DNA of 64,000 nucleotides from Taibaiella sp. (GCA_019638495.1 JAHBTQ010000002.1:868001-932000), one strand, 5' to 3'; counted from the first letter of the stretch, positions 9,441 to 18,363 are shown. The notes: a model not told the origin generated them from the sequence alone. Translations and numbers: made by a program.

Positions 9441-10532
9441 CTAAAGTGTTTGGTAAACAGAGAGCAATGTTTTCGCCTGCTCCTGCCAGCAGTACTTTTC
9501 CCGGGCTTTCAGGCAATTTGCCTGCAACTTTTGGTAATATTCATTGTCTGATAAAAGTCTGTTCAGCGCCCTTGATATCGCGTCCGGCGTAGCTTCATCT
9601 ATCAATGTTGCTATTTCAAATTCCGCGTTCACACGCTCATATTCCGGGTATTTCATGCACAGTTGTGGCACGCCCGAATGCATGTAATCGAAGAATCTGT
9701 TTGCAAGTGAAAGTCGGTTGCTGAGACTGGTATCCTCAAAAAGCGTGATGCCTACCCATGCCTGTATCGTGTAAGCCCGCAAATCGGATGGAGGCACATA
9801 ACCCTTAAATATCACTTTATCTTCAAGCCCGTGTTCCACTGCAATCGCTCGCGCCTGCTCCGAAAAATTTCCTTCGCCACATATGATGAGCCGGGCATCC
9901 ACCTGTTTCATGGCAGGTATTAATTGCTCAAAGCAGCGACCAACGTTCACTGCTCCCTGGTACAGAACGAAACGCTCCGACTTTTCAGGGATCGTTACTG
10001 GGCGCAATACTGTGGCATTACGTACTACTTTATAATCCACACCATACCTCTTCTTAAAATCCTCTGCATAGGCCTCACCTATCGTATAACCAACCGGAAA
10101 CTTTGAAATGGTATGCTCCGCTATCCACTTCCACATCTTGAAGACAGAAGGCCTGGTAATTACTTCGCGCAAATCGGTAAATATTTCATGCGCGTCATGA
10201 ACACGTTTTGTTCCCTTTAGCCTTGAAACGTAGTAGACGGGCAAAATAGTATCAAGGTCTATGGCACAGAGTACGTCCACCTTTCTGAATAAGAGAAAGA
10301 AGAACAGGTTGAACCAATAGGAAGCATACAAGAGCTTACCCTGCTCCGCCAGGATGGGTAGACGCACCTGCTTAAATGGACGTTGCTCCAACGGTTTGCT
10401 TTTCTTTCGCTTAAAGCCTACCAGCGTAACATCATAACCTGCATCGACAAGCGTAGAACAGATACGTATCATACGTTGGTCGTAGTTAAGGTCGTTTGTT
10501 ACCGTGCAAACTATTCGCTTTGGCGTCTTCAT
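9441..10532 (-). CDS. Glycosyltransferase family 4 (GT-B fold)
   Basis: A 363-residue protein. The N terminus (RIVCTVTNDLNYDQRMIRICSTL) and the DAHE motif in RVHDAHEIFTDLRE are typical of GT4 enzymes that use nucleotide sugars. The C-terminal Rossmann half has ICGEGNFSEQA, VIFKGYVPPSDL and an acidic GT4 region around NRFFDYMHSGVPQL. It is the first gene of a pair with the GT2 enzyme. A rho-independent terminator of the preceding gene lies just upstream, so transcription of this pair probably begins between 10532 and 10562. Confidence 0.9.
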   Translation of the reverse strand: MKTPKRIVCTVTNDLNYDQRMIRICSTLVDAGYDVTLVGFKRKKSKPLEQRPFKQVRLPILAEQGKLLYASYWFNLFFFLLFRKVDVLCAIDLDTILPVYYVSRLKGTKRVHDAHEIFTDLREVITRPSVFKMWKWIAEHTISKFPVGYTIGEAYAEDFKKRYGVDYKVVRNATVLRPVTIPEKSERFVLYQGAVNVGRCFEQLIPAMKQVDARLIICGEGNFSEQARAIAVEHGLEDKVIFKGYVPPSDLRAYTIQAWVGITLFEDTSLSNRLSLANRFFDYMHSGVPQLCMKYPEYERVNAEFEIATLIDEATPDAISRALNRLLSDNEYYQKLQANCLKAREKYCWQEQAKTLLSVYQTL

Positions 10533-10561
10533 ATTCTCCTTACGGCAACATTCATGCCGAA

Positions 10562-10592
10562 CAAAAAAGCCGCTTAACGCGGCTGCTTTGTT
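10562..10592 (-). terminator. Rho-independent terminator after the 318-residue secreted protein gene
   Basis: On the minus strand a GC-rich stem AGCCGC/GCGGCT with loop GTTAA is followed at once by TTTTTT. The stem arms are at 10579-10584 and 10568-10573. It lies just past the stop at 10614. Confidence 0.8.
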
Positions 10593-10613
10593 TTATTTGA
10601 ATTTTGCTTTTTG

Positions 10614-11567
10614 TTAGCGCTCGTCATTGAATCGGGCAGACACATTGGTCTTCCTGCGACGCAGCTTCATGTCGTTATTCTTTGCATACTTTATCAGCGT
10701 CTTATCCAGTCCAAAACTGTCGTCGCCATAAATATACACGGTTTTCGTATCCAGATTTTTGAACGTTTTCTTTACCAGTGTATCCCTGTCACGCTCATAC
10801 TCCAGATTCACAGCACTCAGCGATCCTGACAACTTTGAATTCCTGACGTTGAAATAGCCCATGTAACGCGTGCCGCTGGCACCGGTGAGGAATGTCACAA
10901 AAGACATTTTAGTAAGAACCGGATCATCGATGTAGCTAAACTTACCAAGGAAGCCGTTGTAAAAATCGATGACGCTTTTATAATCTTCCTGCTTTATCGT
11001 ACCCAGTTTCGTTACAATATGGCTTTTAAGCATGTTGTCCATGTCGCGCATATTGAATGTATCCAGGTATTCCACAAGGGTGATTTTCTTAACGCTCACT
11101 GCGTCCATCAACCTTTCGTGGCGCATCTGCTCCATGGAAACGGTGTTCTTTTCTTTTGGCAGAGGTTCTACCACCGCTCCATTATCGAGGTTACATTCAC
11201 GAGCCCACCAGGTAGCCAATTCTTTATCCTTCGTTTTGTTCATCACAAGCGCCGTGCGGATGTAGGCCGAGTGATTCAGGTCGCCTTTTGTCTCCCATTT
11301 GGTACTAACAGAAGGCACATTCGCCGTTCGCATCAGCAAATAGCCCCATTCACCATTCGAGATGTCGTTCACTTTTGCGCCGTTAATGCCCAGCTGTTTT
11401 CTGTATGCCTTTACAAATCCTGCAAGGTCATTGCCGTTATTGTCATGCACTGCGCAATCTGCACACGGCGACAAATTTTTGCAGGTTTTCTGCGCTGACG
11501 CAGTTCCCACAATCATTCCCGACAGTGCAATTGCCGTAATGTATTTTATTTTTTGCGATGAAAACAT
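10614..11567 (-). CDS. Secreted protein of unknown function
   Basis: About 317 residues from the ATG at 11567 (MFSSQKIKYITAIALSG); the longer frame adds 13 unlikely residues. A signal peptide ends near TASAQ. The mature N terminus is Cys-rich (CKNLSPCADC), followed by a mostly alpha-helical, highly charged body and a basic C terminus (KLRRRKTNVSARF). No known catalytic motif is recognised. It stands alone, bounded by terminators on both sides. I cannot propose a function beyond export across the inner membrane. Confidence 0.7.
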   Translation of the reverse strand: MFSSQKIKYITAIALSGMIVGTASAQKTCKNLSPCADCAVHDNNGNDLAGFVKAYRKQLGINGAKVNDISNGEWGYLLMRTANVPSVSTKWETKGDLNHSAYIRTALVMNKTKDKELATWWARECNLDNGAVVEPLPKEKNTVSMEQMRHERLMDAVSVKKITLVEYLDTFNMRDMDNMLKSHIVTKLGTIKQEDYKSVIDFYNGFLGKFSYIDDPVLTKMSFVTFLTGASGTRYMGYFNVRNSKLSGSLSAVNLEYERDRDTLVKKTFKNLDTKTVYIYGDDSFGLDKTLIKYAKNNDMKLRRRKTNVSARFNDER

Positions 11568-11663
11568 AATGTAGCTTGTAGACGCTGTTCGATAATAAGC
11601 AGCCAAATTAGTAAAAAACTATCTTAAAATGAAAGAGAACATTTTGGCAGAAAAAACCGGCAA

Positions 11664-11704
11664 AAAGAAAGCGCCGCACACTTCTTTCGAAATGTGCGGC
11701 GCTT
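11664..11704 (-). terminator. Terminator after rplY
   Basis: A 12-base perfect inverted repeat (arms 11669-11680 and 11693-11704) with a short loop, followed on the minus strand by a T-rich run. It lies 13 bases beyond the rplY stop. Confidence 0.8.
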
Positions 11705-11717
11705 ATGATTATTTGAT

Positions 11718-12326
11718 TTACTTCTTGCCAGCAGGTGCGGCACCTTTTGCAGCAGCAGCGGCATCGCTTTCTGCCTGGCGCAGGGCACGCGTCGTGATTA
11801 CGGAAGCAACCGGGATACGCGGAGAATTCAGGATTTCCATGTTCTCAGCTACCACGTCTTCAACGCGGATGTTACCATGCAGTTGCAGGTTGTCTATTGG
11901 CACTTCGATGTTTTCTTTCAGGTGCTTTGGATAAGTGCGCACGCTCAGAGACTTCATTTTCAGCAGCAGACGACCACCGTCTTTCACACCTTGTGACTGA
12001 CCTGTAAAGTTCAGTGGCAGGTTAGCGATCACCTTGCGGTCATCAACCAGCTCCAGGAAGTCAACGTGGCTCAGCTCGTCAGTCAGAACGTCAAACTGCA
12101 GATCCTTAACGATTGCCTTTGTAGTCTTACCATCAACAACGATTTCAGCCAGCTGAAACTCAGGCGTGTAAACCAGTGGACGGAATGACATCAGCGGAGC
12201 TGAGAAGTGAATTGTTTCTTTACCACCATAGATCACGGCTGGTACATTTCCTTCAGAACGAACCTGGCGTGTTGCTTTTTTACCCAGTTCGCTTCTTTTT
12301 TTACCTTCAATTTTTACACTTTTCAT
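11718..12326 (-). CDS. rplY: 50S ribosomal protein L25/general stress protein Ctc
   Basis: A 202-residue L25 of the long TL5/Ctc type. The N-terminal L25 domain (about 1-95, starting MKSVKIEGKKRSELGKKATRQ) binds 5S rRNA; the C-terminal TL5 domain (about 98-185) follows. The tail is Ala-rich and ends in two lysines. It lies 128 bases after prs on the same strand, a gene pair common in bacteria, and is closed by a strong terminator. Confidence 0.95.
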   Translation of the reverse strand: MKSVKIEGKKRSELGKKATRQVRSEGNVPAVIYGGKETIHFSAPLMSFRPLVYTPEFQLAEIVVDGKTTKAIVKDLQFDVLTDELSHVDFLELVDDRKVIANLPLNFTGQSQGVKDGGRLLLKMKSLSVRTYPKHLKENIEVPIDNLQLHGNIRVEDVVAENMEILNSPRIPVASVITTRALRQAESDAAAAAKGAAPAGKK

Positions 12327-12454
12327 CTTTAAGTGTTTTGTCTTTCAGCGCCGGGCGATATTCCGCTAAACATCCGGACGTTGAAATATGGTTCTTAATT
12401 AAGGTTACCCCTATCTGCGGGGAGCGGATTTTTTTGTTTAAACAGTCTTTAATC

Positions 12455-13399
12455 TTATTTCTTCCTGCTGTGTATAAACAGCGAGCTTATTGATTTGTTC
12501 TCAAACGTGTTCCTGATCGCCACAGCAAAAAGCTCAGCGGTTGGCAACACGCGTATTTTATCAATTTTTTTCTTCAGTGGTATGGTATCACATACCACCA
12601 ACTCTTCAAGTTCTGAATTTGCAATGTTTTCGTAGGCGCTACCGCTTAATACCGGATGGGTACAAAACGCCCGTACGGAAAGTGCTCCGCGCTCCTTCAG
12701 GATCGCTGCCGACTTGCTGAGCGTACCTGCTGTGTCACAAATATCATCGATCAATACTACATTGCGTCCACTCACGTCTCCAATCACGGTCATAGCCGCC
12801 ACCTCGTTCGCACGCTTGCGTTGCTTGTCGCAGATAACCATATCTACCTCGAAATATTTGGCTACTTCACGAACACGATTCGTGCTACCCACATCAGGCG
12901 AAGCGAAAATCAAGTTATCAATCTTCAACTTTTCTATATATGGGATAAAAATCGCAGAAGAATCAAGGTGATCCACAGGAATATCGAAGAAACCTTGTAT
13001 CTGTGGCGCATGCAGATCCATCGTCATTACCCTGTCGGCACCGGCTTCTGTAAGTAGGTTGGCTACTAGCTTTGAAGCTATGGCAACCCTTGGCTTGTCC
13101 TTTCGGTCCTGGCGGGCAAAACCAAAATACGGGATGACTGCTGTGATATATCCTGCGGATGCACGGCGTGCAGCGTCTATCATCATCAGTAGCTCCATCA
13201 GGTTATCCGACGGTGCGAAGGTCGACTGCACAAGAAAAACATAATCGCCGCGAATAGACTCCTGGAATACAGGCTGAAACTCGCCATCGCTGAACTTTTG
13301 TATGGAAAGCGCACCGAGTGGCTTGCCATAATATTCCGCTATTTTTTCTGCGAGATAAGTAGAACCGGTACCCGAAAAAATCTTGACTGAGGAATCCAT
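12455..13399 (-). CDS. prs: Ribose-phosphate pyrophosphokinase (PRPP synthetase)
   Basis: A 314-residue class I enzyme that makes PRPP from ribose 5-phosphate and ATP for nucleotide, His and Trp synthesis. Signature parts are present: the FSDGEFQP segment near residue 36, the catalytic flexible-loop and metal site around MDLHAPQIQGFF, and the ribose-phosphate binding loop VVLIDDICDTAGTL. Length matches the family. The start ATG at 13399 is preceded by a TACCTTTG box, and rplY follows in the same direction. Confidence 0.96.
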   Translation of the reverse strand: MDSSVKIFSGTGSTYLAEKIAEYYGKPLGALSIQKFSDGEFQPVFQESIRGDYVFLVQSTFAPSDNLMELLMMIDAARRASAGYITAVIPYFGFARQDRKDKPRVAIASKLVANLLTEAGADRVMTMDLHAPQIQGFFDIPVDHLDSSAIFIPYIEKLKIDNLIFASPDVGSTNRVREVAKYFEVDMVICDKQRKRANEVAAMTVIGDVSGRNVVLIDDICDTAGTLSKSAAILKERGALSVRAFCTHPVLSGSAYENIANSELEELVVCDTIPLKKKIDKIRVLPTAELFAVAIRNTFENKSISSLFIHSRKK

Positions 13400-13416
13400 A
13401 GTTGCAAAATGGAGTG

Positions 13417-13424
13417 CAAAGGTA
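13417..13424 (-). promoter_or_regulatory. Candidate -7 box of prs
   Basis: Minus strand TACCTTTG, an exact TAnnTTTG match, 17 bases before the prs start codon. No convincing -33 TTG was found. Confidence 0.5.
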
Positions 13425-13515
13425 TAAAAATCAAGCTATAAAAACTTAACATTGAAACTGAATTTGCCATTTTTTGCAGTATCAACGCTTTAGACATTAA
13501 AATAATACACAACGC

Positions 13516-13888
13516 AAAAAAAACTACAATGCCTGTAAGCCGGATTCTGTCCCCCGGTTTCCCGAAGTGGCCATCATTTATCTGGGACATCGCTCACGCG
13601 CTGCCTCAAGCTGCCAACCCGTATGCATCGGGCGAGCCACCCTCAGGCACATACCTATTTGGCATTTCAGCACACAAGGTTTACCCCCGCACTGTGTCGC
13701 CACAGCACGTCGTAGTCTCTTACACTACATTTTCACCCTTACCCCGGCACGCCGTGGCGGTAATTTTCTGTGGCACTATCTGTATATCGTTTGCACAATA
13801 CCCTACCCGTTAGGTAGTGTGTTGCTCTGTGCTGTCCGGACTTTCCTCACCAACCTGCGTTGGCGCGATGGCCCGGCATTGTAGCGCC
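13516..13888 (-). ncRNA. rnpB: RNase P RNA (class A)
   Basis: The catalytic RNA of RNase P, which matures tRNA 5' ends. On the minus strand the conserved 5' P4 segment GAGGAAAGTCCGG lies at 13836-13848 and the 3' partner AGAATCCGGCTTACAGGC at 13531-13548. The ends are closed by a 10-bp P1 helix: 13875-13884 pairs with 13524-13533. A run of U follows P1 at the 3' side, giving the terminator. Length of about 370 nt fits class A. Reading frames across this region are antisense artefacts. Ends are estimated to within about 10 nt. Confidence 0.93.
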
Positions 13889-14023
13889 GCAAAGCTACAG
13901 ATAACCCTGATTTAATATTGATTGTCGCAAAAACACCACATTATTGTCCTTTTTACACATTCATTGTAGTCTTATAACGTTGCATCTTTGCATCAACAAT
14001 TCAAACAGCACAAAAACACCAAA

Positions 14024-14437
14024 ATGGCGAATCCGATTACAATTCAAACAACAGTAAAAGCAACAATAGACCGCGTGTGGCAACTATGGACTGAACCGGA
14101 ACATGTGACCCAATGGAACAATGCATCTGAAGACTGGTACACACCTTTTGCCGAAAATGATGTCAGGCCAGGAGGAAAATTCACTTTCCGTATGGCTGCC
14201 CGCGATGGAAGTTTCAGCTTTGACTTCGGTGGCGAATATGACCAGGTCGAAGAACATCGCTTCATGTCTTATACCTTGGGCGACGGTCGCAGAGTATCTG
14301 TAACCTTCACTGCAAATGGAGACAGCACCGACATTTCCGAAACCTTTGACCCGGAAAATGAAAATCCCGAGGAGATGCAGCGTGCAGGCTGGCAGGCAAT
14401 ACTCGACAATTTCAAAAAATATGCCGAGACACGCTAA
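14024..14437 (+). CDS. SRPBCC (START-like/AHSA1) domain protein
   Basis: A 137-residue protein from the ATG at 14024 (MANPITIQTTV); the longer frame starts at a TTG 36 bases earlier. It is a single AHSA1-type SRPBCC domain: N-terminal strand TIQTTVKATIDRVWQLWTEPE, the WNNAS turn, and the C-terminal helix GWQAILDNFKKYAE. These hydrophobic-pocket folds bind lipids or other small hydrophobic ligands or act as Hsp90 co-chaperone-like modules; the ligand here is unknown. It heads a plus-strand cluster with a second SRPBCC gene (frameshifted), DoxX and DUF1801 genes. Confidence 0.85.
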   Translation: MANPITIQTTVKATIDRVWQLWTEPEHVTQWNNASEDWYTPFAENDVRPGGKFTFRMAARDGSFSFDFGGEYDQVEEHRFMSYTLGDGRRVSVTFTANGDSTDISETFDPENENPEEMQRAGWQAILDNFKKYAETR

Positions 14438-14461
14438 CTTACATAGCAAAAACACACAACT

Positions 14462-14997
14462 ATGAGTATTGTAATGACCATTCTTGCGGTAATAGCTGCG
14501 GTCGTAGCATTGTTCCTGCTGGTTGCGGCCGTAACCGGGAAGGAGATGAAAATTGAGCGTTCTATCACCGTCAACAAACCGGTAAACGAAGTATTCAATT
14601 TCGTTAGTCACATCAAAAACCACGAGCAGTTCAGCGTTTGGCACATGATGGACCCGCAAATGAAAAAGGAATATCGGGGCACTGACGGGCAGGTGGGTTT
14701 TGTATATGCATGGGATAGCGCCAACGACAAAAACGTGGGCGCCGGTAAGCAGGAAATAACAAAGCTGATACCGGACCAGCGGGTAGAATTCCACCTGCGG
14801 TTCCTGAGGCCGATGCAAATGAAGCAGATGCTACAATGATTACATCAGCAACCGGCAATGGTCAAACTACGGTGCAATGGATATTTACAGGCACGATGAA
14901 GTTTCCGATGAACGCTATGAAATCAGTGTTCTCAAATATGCTGGGCAAGCAACTTGCTGCTGGTCTTGATAACCTAAAGAAAGTAATGGAACAATAG
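14462..14997 (+). pseudogene. Frameshifted SRPBCC/polyketide cyclase-like protein gene
   Basis: The first frame encodes 125 residues: a membrane-spanning N terminus (residues 4-26), then a START-like domain (IERSITVNKPVNEVFNFVSHI) that stops abruptly at TGA 14837-14839. The remaining conserved part continues in another frame from about 14817 as NEADATMITSATGNGQ through VQWIFTGTMKFPMNAM to a stop at 14995-14997. Joining the two at the AAA run near 14817-14819 gives a normal full-length protein of about 178 residues. The most economical explanation is one base lost from an A run, either a real mutation or a sequencing error. It lies in a cluster of small genes 25 bases after the first SRPBCC gene. 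Confidence 0.8.
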
Positions 14998-15032
14998 TAG
15001 AATCTACTTTACACTACATACAAAACGACAAC

Positions 15033-15428
15033 ATGAAAAAGACTAAAACTCTTTACTGGATATTTTCTGTCCTCTTTGCACTAGCAATGATATTTACTGC
15101 CATCGAGGACGTCTTGCTAACTCAACGCGCAATTGACTTCATGAAAGGCCACCTGGGTTACCCTAACTATTTCACTTTCTTCATTGGCATGGCAAAAATT
15201 CTGGGATCCGTAGCCATACTTATTCCCGGCATTGGCCGGCTGAAGGAGTGGGCCTACGCAGGGCTCACATTTGACATCATCGGCGCCATTTACTCCGCTA
15301 TCGCAGTTGACGGATTCCAGCCACAGATGACTATTTTGCTCATTTGGATTGCGCTACTCATTCTCTCCTATACGTGGTACCGGAAAATGGAAAATCTGAA
15401 ACATCTCAATGTAACGCATAAGCCATGA
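15033..15428 (+). CDS. DoxX-like small membrane protein
   Basis: A 131-residue protein with four predicted membrane helices (about residues 8-26, 46-66, 72-90 and 96-116). The pattern with FMKGHLGYPNYFTFFIGMAKILGSVAIL is that of the DoxX-like family. Members sit in the inner membrane and have been tied to thiol redox or quinone chemistry, but most are uncharacterised. Its stop overlaps the next start by four bases (ATGA at 15425), which shows translational coupling with the DUF1801 protein. Confidence 0.85.
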   Translation: MKKTKTLYWIFSVLFALAMIFTAIEDVLLTQRAIDFMKGHLGYPNYFTFFIGMAKILGSVAILIPGIGRLKEWAYAGLTFDIIGAIYSAIAVDGFQPQMTILLIWIALLILSYTWYRKMENLKHLNVTHKP

Positions 15429-15820
15429 TAACCGCACACACAACAATTGACGGGTACATACAGGCACAGCCGACTCATGTTCAGCATTTGTTGCAGCAGA
15501 TGCGGGAAATTATCCGGAAAGCTGCGCCCAAGGCGCAAGAGGTGATAAGCTATGGCATGCCTGCATTTAAAGGGTATCGTGTACTCGTCTATTTTGCCGC
15601 AGCAAAGGAACATATCGGGTTCTACCCCACCGGCTCAGGAATTGAGCATTTCAAAGGCGAGTTTGGCGGCTATAAATGGTCAAAAGGCGCAGTACAGTTC
15701 CCACTGAACGAACCGCTACCTGTGAAACTGATAACCAGGATGGTAAAATTTCGCCTGGCAGAAGACAAAGAGCTTGAAACGCTCAAGGCATCTACGAAAA
15801 ACAAAGCGGTTAAGAAATAA
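15425..15820 (+). CDS. DUF1801 (YdhG/frataxin-like fold) protein
   Basis: A 131-residue cytoplasmic protein. The region LLQQMREIIRKAAPKAQEVISYGMPAF, then a run KEHIGFYP and a late PLPVKLITRMVKFRLAED, are the standard marks of DUF1801. The family includes Bacillus YdhG, annotated as an iron chaperone-like protein; the biochemical role is not settled. The start overlaps the DoxX-like stop by four bases. The C terminus is Lys-rich. Confidence 0.88.
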   Translation: MITAHTTIDGYIQAQPTHVQHLLQQMREIIRKAAPKAQEVISYGMPAFKGYRVLVYFAAAKEHIGFYPTGSGIEHFKGEFGGYKWSKGAVQFPLNEPLPVKLITRMVKFRLAEDKELETLKASTKNKAVKK

Positions 15821-15835
15821 ACCAAACACCACTAC

Positions 15836-16045
15836 ATGGTAGAGGTCTTCAAAACTAACATAAGCGATAAGGTGATTGCAGATGCACTCACGCATGAGCT
15901 GCAACGCCTATTTCCGGGCACTTCTGTCAACTTTGACCTGGACGACTGCGACCGTATTCTTCGTGTAGCAGGGCACGGGATCATTGCCGGGAACATAGTA
16001 GATGTGTTATCGCGGCAAGGGCATTTCTGCGAAATATTGGATTAA
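15836..16045 (+). CDS. Small conserved hypothetical protein
   Basis: A 69-residue protein, predicted beta-alpha-beta-beta-alpha in order: VEVFKTNI, ADALTHELQRLF, SVNFDLDDCDRILRV, then GIIAGNIVDVLSRQG. This resembles a small ferredoxin-like fold of the heavy-metal-associated type but lacks the CxxC metal site. It lies 15 bases after DUF1801 and ends before a strong bidirectional terminator. Function unknown. Confidence 0.7.
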   Translation: MVEVFKTNISDKVIADALTHELQRLFPGTSVNFDLDDCDRILRVAGHGIIAGNIVDVLSRQGHFCEILD

Positions 16046-16051
16046 GCAAAA

Positions 16052-16082
16052 AGACGGACGATGTTTCAACCATCGTCCGTCT
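16052..16082. terminator. Bidirectional terminator between convergent genes
   Basis: A 12-base perfect inverted repeat (16052-16063 and 16071-16082) with loop TTTCAAC lies between the 69-residue protein gene and the convergent T9SS protein gene. It has A-rich sequence on its left and T-containing sequence on its right, so it could serve both strands. Confidence 0.75.
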
Positions 16083-16113
16083 CTATTATATCGCAATTCA
16101 ATATTTGCAACCT

Positions 16114-17958
16114 CTAATTGTCGCCTAGTTTCACGAAACGAGATACTGCGCCCGCCCCTTTTACCAGGTAAACACCGGCCGGCAACCGGCTGATATCAAT
16201 AGTAGCAGCACCACCTGCTACCTTCTGCGTCATCATTAGTGAGCCATTTACATTCACAACTGCAACCTCACCACCTGTCACATTTTCCACCGTCACTACA
16301 TTTTTCGCCGGGTTAGGATAAACCTTTATTGCTCCCGCAGCCACAGTTGGGTTCACATTAGTAGGTATCGGCAACTCAATGGTATTAAGCACAGTATTCG
16401 TGATTACCGGAGGGTTCAAGTCGAAGTATATGTATCCCTTGTTTTTGATCTGGGTGCCGGGAGCAAGACCCGAATTTAATGCCACGCTGAATCGCACAGC
16501 GCCATGGCTTGCCGGCTCATTATGGGCACTATCCGGTAGATTAATATTGTTAAACGTAAACTCTACGACGTTCGATGAAATCCACTGCGGGCTCATGTTG
16601 TGACTTGTACCCAGAATGCGCAGGCTGGCCGGATCGATGTTAGCATCAAGCGTATCACGGACCCTTATATTGTGCGCAGCTGCCGTGCCTTTGTTTTGAA
16701 AATGCAAAGTGTAGGTCAGCGTGTCTTCGGACGGCGCGATATAACCCTCTGGGCCGTCGCCGCGTGGGCTCACCTCCTTTACGTTCGGATCATAAGAATA
16801 GACCACAGGCACACAGAACGAATGCATATTGTTGGTTGGATCAATATCCGCCGACGGCGTGCCCGTATAAACCGTAAAACAAAGTGTATCGCCGCCCGTA
16901 ATAGTAGTATCAGGCGTTAAGTGAACCGCAGACAAGAACCTGTTCCAGTAAGGCCCGCCGGCAATATTTGATATACCGGCATAGTTCCACGTTAGCGTAT
17001 CTCCCGACACATAAGTGGCGGGTATAGTGCTAAGCGATGGGTTATAGATAGTATGTGCGTCTTTTACCAATACGAGTTGGCCGGACACAGTATCACAACC
17101 GGTATTGCTTGCATAAGGCTGCAAATAGAAAGGAGTATGTGCCCGCACCATACATGGCAGTAATGCATCTGCCATAACATCTACACTACTCGTACACTTA
17201 AATGGGAAATCGGCCCCGGTCGCTGGCAGAGACGTAAAACCATATGGTCCCGCCGTGCAAGCACCCGTAGCAAAAATAAAATAGTAGTATGAAGGAATAG
17301 AAAGGGAACATGTAGCCACCCAGGATTTCTGAACCTGCAAGCTAAAGGATGGTCCGGAAAAATATCCGCTTATTGCAGCAGGAAACCCACCTCCGGGCGA
17401 AACGAAAGTTTCGTTTATCATCATGTCAGAAAACGGTATAAGCATGGTATCGTCTCCGCCGTCAAAAACACAATTACTGTTATTGTCAATAAACGTGTTT
17501 CCAGACACGGTGCTATACTCACAGGGGTCTGCTACATAATATGGAGATGGATAACGATGTGTGAATACTGTATCCAATGACGACCTGAACTTGTAGATCT
17601 TATGGCTTCTTATATACAGAGGACTAGTAAGGCTGTAGTCCGGGAAAATCGTCATAGTACCGCCTATATAGGTTGGTGTGTAAGCACCCACGTTAAGAAC
17701 CCACGGTGAGGCCCCTGTTGTGTTTACGATCGTCCCCATCAAAAGAGAAGAAACAGAATCTATAACGCGAAGCGTGTCGCCGGCAAACGAGGTATCAGCG
17801 ACTATATGATAAGTGATAAAATCACGCGTTCCACACACAGTTGAATCATGTATCACCGAATCTGTAACTGTAATATGGAGGTGACCGGAGGTGAAGGTCT
17901 GTGCCTTTAGACTAGTAAAAGCACCAAAGCATATTAACGCAATTAAAATATTCTTCAT
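16114..17958 (-). CDS. T9SS-exported surface protein with DUF7619-like domain and sorting domain
   Basis: About 614 residues from the ATG at 17958 (MKNILIALICFGAFTSLKAQ), which gives a clean signal peptide; the longest frame adds nine residues. The body is Ser/Thr-rich and beta-strand-like. A conserved module around YDPNVKEVSPRGDGPEGYI and LTYTLHFQNKGTAAAHNI matches the DUF7619/conserved-repeat domain found in many Bacteroidota cell-surface proteins. The C terminus (IKVYPNPAKNVVTVENV to the end) is a type A T9SS sorting domain, removed or modified during secretion. No enzyme signature is seen. The gene stands alone. Confidence 0.88.
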   Translation of the reverse strand: MKNILIALICFGAFTSLKAQTFTSGHLHITVTDSVIHDSTVCGTRDFITYHIVADTSFAGDTLRVIDSVSSLLMGTIVNTTGASPWVLNVGAYTPTYIGGTMTIFPDYSLTSPLYIRSHKIYKFRSSLDTVFTHRYPSPYYVADPCEYSTVSGNTFIDNNSNCVFDGGDDTMLIPFSDMMINETFVSPGGGFPAAISGYFSGPSFSLQVQKSWVATCSLSIPSYYYFIFATGACTAGPYGFTSLPATGADFPFKCTSSVDVMADALLPCMVRAHTPFYLQPYASNTGCDTVSGQLVLVKDAHTIYNPSLSTIPATYVSGDTLTWNYAGISNIAGGPYWNRFLSAVHLTPDTTITGGDTLCFTVYTGTPSADIDPTNNMHSFCVPVVYSYDPNVKEVSPRGDGPEGYIAPSEDTLTYTLHFQNKGTAAAHNIRVRDTLDANIDPASLRILGTSHNMSPQWISSNVVEFTFNNINLPDSAHNEPASHGAVRFSVALNSGLAPGTQIKNKGYIYFDLNPPVITNTVLNTIELPIPTNVNPTVAAGAIKVYPNPAKNVVTVENVTGGEVAVVNVNGSLMMTQKVAGGAATIDISRLPAGVYLVKGAGAVSRFVKLGDN

Positions 17959-18049
17959 AAGGTTTAAATATTGGGTTATTTGCAATGATAGACGAAAAAC
18001 CGTAAATATCGGTTGGGTGGCCGTGCAAAATCACTACTTTCTCACTCCA

Positions 18050-18256
18050 TTATCGAGCTGCGCTCTTCAGGTTTCTGAGTAAAACATGCCCTTCAACATA
18101 ACCGATTTGCGAAAAAGTAACTTCGCCATGCCGGTCTAGTATTATAGTATATGGCAACGCTTCAAAGCCCATAAATGGTTTCAGTCGTGCTGATGCATCC
18201 GTAACCCAAGCGAAAGTCAAGAAATATTTCACGCGCACCATATCAATAAAAGTAGC
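18050..18256 (-). pseudogene. Remnant of a TlpA-like thioredoxin-fold gene (C-terminal part only)
   Basis: Only the last part of a thioredoxin-like protein is visible. The motif FMGFEALPYTIILDRHGE, followed by VTFSQIGYVEGHV, is the cis-Pro strand and C-terminal helix region of TlpA/ResA-type thiol:disulfide proteins. The CxxC active-site half is missing and an in-frame stop lies seven codons upstream of the nominal ATG at 18241. No signal peptide is possible. The likely explanation is decay or truncation of an exported thioredoxin gene. The surrounding 17959-18363 interval otherwise shows no gene. Confidence 0.5.
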
Positions 18257-18363
18257 TGGCTTTTATGCATGTTAGATATATCAAAAATAGCAACTTTCAC
18301 TACACAACTTCGGTTATTGGCACAATGTTTGACATACATACGGCATTCACCCAAAAGTAAGCC

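Noticed and set aside
12412..12440. CCCC...GGGG stem between prs and rplY as a terminator
   Set aside because: The T run is on the wrong side for the minus strand, and prs and rplY are probably transcribed together.
13529..13884. Open frames across the RNase P RNA locus
   Set aside because: The region has the conserved RNase P RNA segments and P1 helix; the frames are not conserved proteins.
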